Source: Herbiconiux sp. (lineage in GTDB: Bacteria; Actinomycetota; Actinomycetes; Actinomycetales; Microbacteriaceae). Taken from it: a stretch of 64,000 nt of DNA. This document shows positions 59,645-64,000 of the stretch, piece after piece. The notes beneath the pieces were generated by a model. The model was not told the DNA's origin, did no database searches, and was given only the letters and a program-made list of their open reading frames with translations. Position 1 is the first letter of the stretch. The number at the start of each line of letters is the position of its first letter. The DNA is taken from the NCBI RefSeq assembly GCF_004297105.1, contig NZ_SCVE01000017.1, positions 1-64,000 of the forward strand, read 5' to 3'. The position numbers were made by a program, and so were the translations under genes.

Positions 59645-60631
59645 ATGAAGTGGAACAAGAAGGTAGTCGGCCTGGTCGCCCTGACCGCGACCGCCGGGCT
59701 CGCGCTCGCCGGTTGCTCGGGCGGCGGCAGCTCCACGAGCACCGACGCGGCCAGCAGCGGACCCAAGATCGCATTCGTGCAGGGTGTCGCAGGCGACGAG
59801 TTCTACATCTCCATGCAGTGCGGCATCGAGGCAGCGGCCAAGGACGCCGGCGCCACGGTCACCACGCAGGGCCCGGAGAAGTTCGACCCGACGCTGCAGA
59901 AGCCGCTCGTCGACTCGGTCGTCGCATCCAAGCCCGACGCGCTGCTGATCGCCCCCACCGACGTCACCGCCATGCAGGCTCCTCTGCAGGCCGCGGCCGA
60001 CGCCGGCATCAAGGTCGTTCTCGTCGACACCACGGTCGAGGACCCCTCGTTCGCCGTGTCGCAGATCTCCTCCGACAACGTCGGTGGCGGAGAGGCGGCC
60101 TTCAAGGCCATCCAGGACGCTCACCCCGAGGGCGGCAAGGTTCTCGTGGTGTCGGTCGACCCCGGCATCTCGACCACCGACGCTCGCGTCGAGGGATTCC
60201 AGAAGGCGGCTGAGGCAGACAGCAAGTTCAACTACCTCGGCGTGCAGTACAGCCACAACGAGCCGGCCACCGCTGCCGAGATCGTGACCGCCGCTCTGCA
60301 GAAGGACCCCGACATCGTGGGTATCTTCGCCGCCAACCTGTTCGCCGCCGAGGGCACCGCCACCGGTGTGCAGCAGGCCGGCAAGCAGGACCAGGTGACC
60401 ATCGTCGGCTTCGACGCCGGTCCCGCCCAGGTCGAGCAGCTGAAGGCCGGAACCGTCCAGGCGCTCGTCGCCCAGGAGCCCGCCACCATCGGTCAGGACG
60501 GCGTCGAGCAGGCCATCGCCGCGCTCAACGGCGACTCCACCGAGGCGACGATCCAGACCGGTTTCACCATCCTCACGAAGGACAACATCGACGCTGACGG
60601 TGCAGACGCCGTCTACAAGTCGAGCTGCTGA
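59645..60631 (+). CDS. Sugar ABC transporter substrate-binding lipoprotein
   Basis: This 328-residue precursor has lipobox LAGC (Cys24), a Ser/Thr linker and a type I periplasmic-binding fold of the ribose/galactose kind. The fold shows IAFVQGVAGDEFYISMQCGI near residue 42, LLIAPTDVTAM near 103, ISSDNVGGGEAAF near 143 and IVGFDAGPAQVEQLKAG near 255. It delivers substrate to the permease. A strong ribosome site (AGAAGGACAGG) precedes the ATG. It is the last transporter gene before a terminator. Confidence 0.94.
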   Translation: MKWNKKVVGLVALTATAGLALAGCSGGGSSTSTDAASSGPKIAFVQGVAGDEFYISMQCGIEAAAKDAGATVTTQGPEKFDPTLQKPLVDSVVASKPDALLIAPTDVTAMQAPLQAAADAGIKVVLVDTTVEDPSFAVSQISSDNVGGGEAAFKAIQDAHPEGGKVLVVSVDPGISTTDARVEGFQKAAEADSKFNYLGVQYSHNEPATAAEIVTAALQKDPDIVGIFAANLFAAEGTATGVQQAGKQDQVTIVGFDAGPAQVEQLKAGTVQALVAQEPATIGQDGVEQAIAALNGDSTEATIQTGFTILTKDNIDADGADAVYKSSC

Positions 60632-60678
60632 TGATGACCCCGCTCCGAGCCTCGGCTTGAGCGGGGAGTGACACAGGG

Positions 60679-60719
60679 CGGCGGTGCCGGGGAGGACTCC
60701 CGGCACCGCCGTTCTTTCT
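60679..60719 (+). terminator. Intrinsic terminator after the sugar ABC operon
   Basis: A perfect 13-bp stem CGGCGGTGCCGGG / CCCGGCACCGCCG with a 7-base loop is followed by TTCTTTCT. It ends the LacI-isomerase-ABC transcription unit or attenuates entry into the kinase gene that follows. Confidence 0.88.
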
Positions 60720-60748
60720 GATTTTCGGACTCTCGAGAGGATCCCGCC

Positions 60749-62269
60749 ATGGCTTCGGAACGCCAGAGCCCCCGCTACCTGCTCGGCATCGACGCCGGGC
60801 AGACCGCCGTGAAAGCCGTCGTGCACGACGAGCGGATGCGCCCGATCGGCATAGGGCGGCGCTCGAGCCCTGTCGACCGCAGCACGCCACGACACGCGGA
60901 GCGGCCGCAGGACGCGCTCTGGGAGGCGGCGGCCTCCGCGATCGCCGAGGCGATCGCGGCATCCGGGATCGACCCCTCCGAGATCGCCGCGATCGGTATC
61001 ACCGGGCACGGCGACGGCCTGCACCTCGTGGATGCCGCAGGGGCGGCCGTGGGCCCGGCGATCACCGCCATGGACTCCCGAGCGCATCTCGAGGCGGCGG
61101 AACTCGCCGCCGACGACGCGCGGATGGGCGTCGTCCTGTCGAGATCGGGGCAGGAGCCCACCCCGGGTGCCGCGGGCAACCTGCTGCGCTGGCTCGAGCG
61201 GAACGACCCGTCGCGCATCAGGGCCGCCGACTGGATACTCTTCTGCAAAGACGTCATCCGTCTTCGTCTCACCGGTGAGATCGCCACCGACTACTCCGAC
61301 GCCACGGCGTCGTTCCTCGACACGGCCACGGCATCGTGGAGCCCCGAGGTGATCGAGGCCTACGGGTTGCCGGCCGACATCCTGCGCCTGCTGCCCCCGC
61401 TGCACGCGAGCGGAGACATCGTGGGTCGCGTGCTACCTGAGGCCGCCGCCCTCACCGGGCTGGCTGTCGGCACGCCCGTGATCGCGGGGATGCACGACGT
61501 GCAGGCGGCGTCGATCGGCATGGGAGCGCTGGTTCCGGGGCGCCTGGCGCTCGTGGCCGGCTCATTCACCACCAACGGCGTCACCACCACGCAGGGCGAC
61601 GTCGACCCGCGCTGGCAGTCACGGTTGTCGATCACGCCCGACCTGCGCATCGCGATGTCGACCTCGGCCACGGCCTCGCCCGCACTCGACTGGGTGCTGA
61701 GGCTGCTGGGCGTCACGACCGACGAGGCGCGCGACGCGCTGTTCGCCGCTGCCGCCGCACTGGACCCCGAGGAGCAGGTTCCGCTCGTGCTTCCCTTCCT
61801 GGTGGATTCGCCGCTCGGGGCGTCGAGCTCCGCCGCCCTCGCGGGGGTGCGCGGCTGGCACACGCCGGCGCACGTGCTGCGCGGCACGCTCGAGGGAATC
61901 GCGCTCATGCACGTGTGGCACACCCGGGCGCTCGGGGAGCGCTTCGAGTGGGAGCAGCCCGTGGTGCTCGGCGGCGGCATCGCGCGCGCGCCGCTCTACG
62001 TGCAGCTCGTGGCGAACGCGCTGCGCTCGCCGGTGACCGTGGTGCAGAACGAGGAGGCGGGGGCTTTCGGGGCTGCCGCCGTGGCGGGTGCGTCCGTCGG
62101 CGTCTTCCCGTCGGTGGCGGCGGCGCAGGAACTCGTGACGCGATCGGCGCCTGTGCTGCCGACGGCCGAGTCGGCCGAGTACTGGCAGGGCGTCATCCGC
62201 TCGTTCGACGAGGCCACGGCAGCCCTCGGCCCCTGGTGGGATGCGCGGGCGGCAGACCGCCCCGCCTAG
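60749..62269 (+). CDS. FGGY-family carbohydrate kinase
   Basis: This 506-residue kinase belongs to the xylulose/erythritol kinase group. The N-terminal phosphate-binding LLGIDAGQTAVKAVV is near residue 11 and GITGHGDGLHLVD near 85. The catalytic region is AGMHDVQAASIG (near 248, Asp in place of the D-x-x-x base), and a C-terminal signature region GGGIARAPLYVQLVANAL is near 410. The substrate is probably a ketose or polyol. It follows the transporter genes across a terminator (117-base gap), so it may be read by leak-through or its own promoter. Confidence 0.85.
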   Translation: MASERQSPRYLLGIDAGQTAVKAVVHDERMRPIGIGRRSSPVDRSTPRHAERPQDALWEAAASAIAEAIAASGIDPSEIAAIGITGHGDGLHLVDAAGAAVGPAITAMDSRAHLEAAELAADDARMGVVLSRSGQEPTPGAAGNLLRWLERNDPSRIRAADWILFCKDVIRLRLTGEIATDYSDATASFLDTATASWSPEVIEAYGLPADILRLLPPLHASGDIVGRVLPEAAALTGLAVGTPVIAGMHDVQAASIGMGALVPGRLALVAGSFTTNGVTTTQGDVDPRWQSRLSITPDLRIAMSTSATASPALDWVLRLLGVTTDEARDALFAAAAALDPEEQVPLVLPFLVDSPLGASSSAALAGVRGWHTPAHVLRGTLEGIALMHVWHTRALGERFEWEQPVVLGGGIARAPLYVQLVANALRSPVTVVQNEEAGAFGAAAVAGASVGVFPSVAAAQELVTRSAPVLPTAESAEYWQGVIRSFDEATAALGPWWDARAADRPA

Positions 62270-62285
62270 CGTCCGCGGGTTTCGG

Positions 62286-62600
62286 CTTGCCACAAGTTGT
62301 GGCAAGTGGCCGCTGCCGCCAACCGTTTGTGGCAAGTCGCTGGGTGGGTGAGGCGGGCGGGTTTTGGGTTGCCACAAGTTGTGGCAAGTGGCCGCCTCCG
62401 CCAACAGTTTGTGGCAAGTCGCTGGGTGGGTGAGGCGGGCGGGTTTTGGGTTGCCACAAGTTGTGGCAAGCGGCCGCCTCCGCCAACAGTTTGCGGCAAG
62501 TCGCTGGGTGGGTGAGGCGGGCGGGTTTTGGGTTGCCACAAGTTGTGGCACGTGGCCGCCTCCGCCAACAGTTTGTGGCAACTCGGAGTGGTGCTCGGGG
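62286..62600. repeat. Exact 82-bp tandem repeat array with TTGCCACA dyads (cluster C)
   Basis: Cores TTGCCACA-agt-TGTGGCAA begin at 62287, 62369, 62451 and 62533, an exact 82-base period with only a few substitutions between units. Each unit also has a single half-site TTTGTGGCAA and a G-rich GGGTGGGTGAGGCGGGCGGG stretch. The array fills the 332-base gap between converging genes; nothing else is seen there. It shares the dyad core with clusters A and B but not the rest of the unit. Confidence 0.93.
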
Positions 62601-62601
62601 C

Positions 62602-64000
62602 CTAGGGGCGCGTGACCTCGGCCAGAAGCTCGAGCACGTGGCCGTACTCCTCGCCCGTGGCGCGGGTCATGCCGAGCTCGCACGTGCGGTTGCAGCTCGC
62701 GTGCGCAGTGGCGCCCGACGCCTTCACCTGGGCCGCCTGCGACCGGGTGGCCGAGGCGGTGAGCTCCGGATGCAGCATGCCCCGGTCTCCGGCGAAGGCG
62801 CAGCAGCCCCAGTCGTCGGCCACCACCACTTCGTCGGCCACCGCAGCGGCCACCGCGGTGAGCTGCGGGTTCATGCCGAGCCGCGTCGACGAGCAGGTGG
62901 GGTGCAACGCCAACGACGGGATGCGCTCGTGCTCCGGCAGCTGCGGGAGGATGCGGGTGGCGACGAAGTCGACGGCGTCGATCACGCGCATCCGGGGCAC
63001 GGCGGTGTCGGCGTCGATGAGGTGCAGGATGCCCTCGGTGCACGACGAGGCATCGCACACGACGGGGAGCTCGCCGTTGCGCGTGGCTGTGCGCAGGCTC
63101 GCCAGCACACGTTCGCGCATGACGGCGGCGCCATCGGGCAGGCCCTTCGACGACCACGGGGTGCCGCAGCAGAGCGAGTCGACATCGGCGGGGAGCACCA
63201 GGGCGACACCGGCACGTTCGCAGAGCTCCTCGAAGCTGCGCTGCACGCCGTCGCCCACCGGGCCGAACATGGTGTTGACGCAGGCGGGGAGGTAGACGGC
63301 TTCGGGCGCCGATTCGACGCCGGGGGTGCGTGGCGAGGTGGCGGATGCGAGCGGGCGGGCATCCGTGCTGGGGGAAGTCGCCGGGCGAGCGGATGACGCG
63401 CCCGCGAGCGCACCGGTCCCGGCCTCGGCCTCGGCCTCGCCGAGACGCATGATCGTGGTGCGTGACCGGCTGCGCCCGCCGGCCGGGAGCTCGGGCGACC
63501 AGAGCGGCAGCACGTCGTCGCCGACGACCGCCCGGGCGAGTTTGTTCGCACCGGCCACCACCGGGGCGAGCGGGGCGGGGATCTTGTCGGCGACGGTGAG
63601 CGCCACCGAGGCCACCCGCGTGGTCGCCCCCCAGTTCTTGGCGGCCGTCGTCCACACCGCCTTCTCCGGCGCAGAGTGCTCCGACTTCCGCAGCCGCCGC
63701 ACGAGGTCGCCGGTGTTGATCAGTACCGGGCACGCGGTCTGGCACATCCCGTCGACGGCACACGTCTGCACCCCGTCGTACTCGTAGTCGCGCTCGAGCT
63801 CGGAGGCCAGGGCGGTCTCGCCGTCGGCGGTCGCGGAGGCGATCGCCCGCTTCACCACGATGCGCTGCCGTGGTGTGAGCGTGAGGTCGCGGCTCGGGCA
63901 CACGGGCTCGCAGTAGCCGCACTCGACGCAGCGGTCGGCCTCGGCCTCGATCGTGGGGGTGCGCTTGATGTCTTTCAGGTGCACCTCGTCGTCGTCGGTG
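62602..64000 (-). CDS. D-lactate/2-hydroxyacid dehydrogenase, Fe-S C-terminal part (runs off window)
   Basis: About 465 C-terminal residues are visible and the frame stays open to the window end. The sequence shows two ferredoxin-type clusters (CVECGYCEPVCP and CAVDGMCQTACP). After a Ser/Ala-rich linker come two CCG-domain segments (LPACVNTMFGPVGDG with SLCCGTPWSSKG; DWGCCAFAGDRGM). This matches the C-terminal half of FAD-linked D-lactate dehydrogenases (Dld2/GlcD-GlcF fusions), which pass electrons to quinone. The FAD domain should lie to the right. A GTG at 63984 could be misread as a start of an Fe-S-only protein. Confidence 0.85.
   Translation of the reverse strand, partial: TDDDEVHLKDIKRTPTIEAEADRCVECGYCEPVCPSRDLTLTPRQRIVVKRAIASATADGETALASELERDYEYDGVQTCAVDGMCQTACPVLINTGDLVRRLRKSEHSAPEKAVWTTAAKNWGATTRVASVALTVADKIPAPLAPVVAGANKLARAVVGDDVLPLWSPELPAGGRSRSRTTIMRLGEAEAEAGTGALAGASSARPATSPSTDARPLASATSPRTPGVESAPEAVYLPACVNTMFGPVGDGVQRSFEELCERAGVALVLPADVDSLCCGTPWSSKGLPDGAAVMRERVLASLRTATRNGELPVVCDASSCTEGILHLIDADTAVPRMRVIDAVDFVATRILPQLPEHERIPSLALHPTCSSTRLGMNPQLTAVAAAVADEVVVADDWGCCAFAGDRGMLHPELTASATRSQAAQVKASGATAHASCNRTCELGMTRATGEEYGHVLELLAEVTRP

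Noticed and set aside
62286-62600. CRISPR array
   Set aside because: Units are contiguous 82-bp copies with no unique spacers and there are no cas genes nearby; it is a tandem repeat.
63326-63984. Fe-S protein starting at GTG 63984 as a complete gene
   Set aside because: The frame continues open upstream to the window end with residues typical of the linker from the FAD domain, so the gene is partial.

Overview
The window is about 70 percent G+C with GTG/ATG starts, many 4-11 base stop/start overlaps and strong actinobacterial gene order. The first 17.5 kb reproduces the conserved actinobacterial run TPR protein - HAD phosphatase - small protein - tlyA - nadK - recN - (membrane protein) - pyrG - Nudix - xerD - parA - scpA - scpB - rluB - tyrA - cmk - der, the same order known around Rv1691-Rv1713 of Mycobacterium tuberculosis. 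Protein flavour, lack of mycobacterial outer-membrane genes and the frequent GGATGY/RCATCC word suggest a Microbacteriaceae-like soil or plant actinobacterium. No species is claimed.

Layout. 1-160: 3' part of a ribosomal RNA operon (5S rRNA and terminator). 179-17471: the conserved housekeeping block on the + strand. 17532-20144: a TetR gene, tRNA-Pro(GGG), then an AT-richer accessory patch made of three successive units, each a 3' coding remnant joined to a small membrane-protein gene. 20181-32015: accessory metabolism and regulation (SDR, TetR with perfect operator, GNAT, Ntn hydrolase, Baeyer-Villiger-type monooxygenase, an FbiC-like FO synthase whose CofH half lacks its iron-sulfur cysteines, MFS transporter, 5'-3' exonuclease, TetR plus a deleted MFS pseudogene, CPBP protease). 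32070-37073: DHA2-type MFS transporter and a molybdate module (HTH-TOBE protein, modA, modB, modC). 37119-40811: a GmrSD-like DUF262/HNH protein, a putative Fe(II)/2-oxoglutarate oxygenase with a possible iron box, and a LysM lipoprotein. 41096-44859: a histidine kinase/response regulator pair and two secreted Ser/Gly/Pro/His-rich proteins.

44956-62269 is a sugar/polyol catabolic island: three LacI regulators, PfkB kinase, class I aldolase, Gfo/Idh/MocA dehydrogenase, SDR, P-loop sugar kinase, mannitol dehydrogenase family protein, a kinase-HAD fusion, a phosphomannose-isomerase-like protein, a ribose/fructose-type ABC transporter and an FGGY kinase. Palindromic operators of two distinct sequence classes link these units. 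The likely flow is import by the ABC transporter, oxidation of polyol to ketose, phosphorylation, and aldol cleavage or isomerisation into glycolysis. The window ends inside a D-lactate dehydrogenase-type Fe-S flavoprotein.

Intergenic gaps are unusually rich in repeats. A 19-base dyad TTGCCACA-N3-TGTGGCAA recurs in three places, as scattered copies (40911-41007), a roughly 114-bp tandem array (43338-43822) and an exact 82-bp tandem array (62286-62600). Unrelated palindromes occur at 49440-49566 and 53886-53944. The most notable coding anomaly is the FbiC-like protein.
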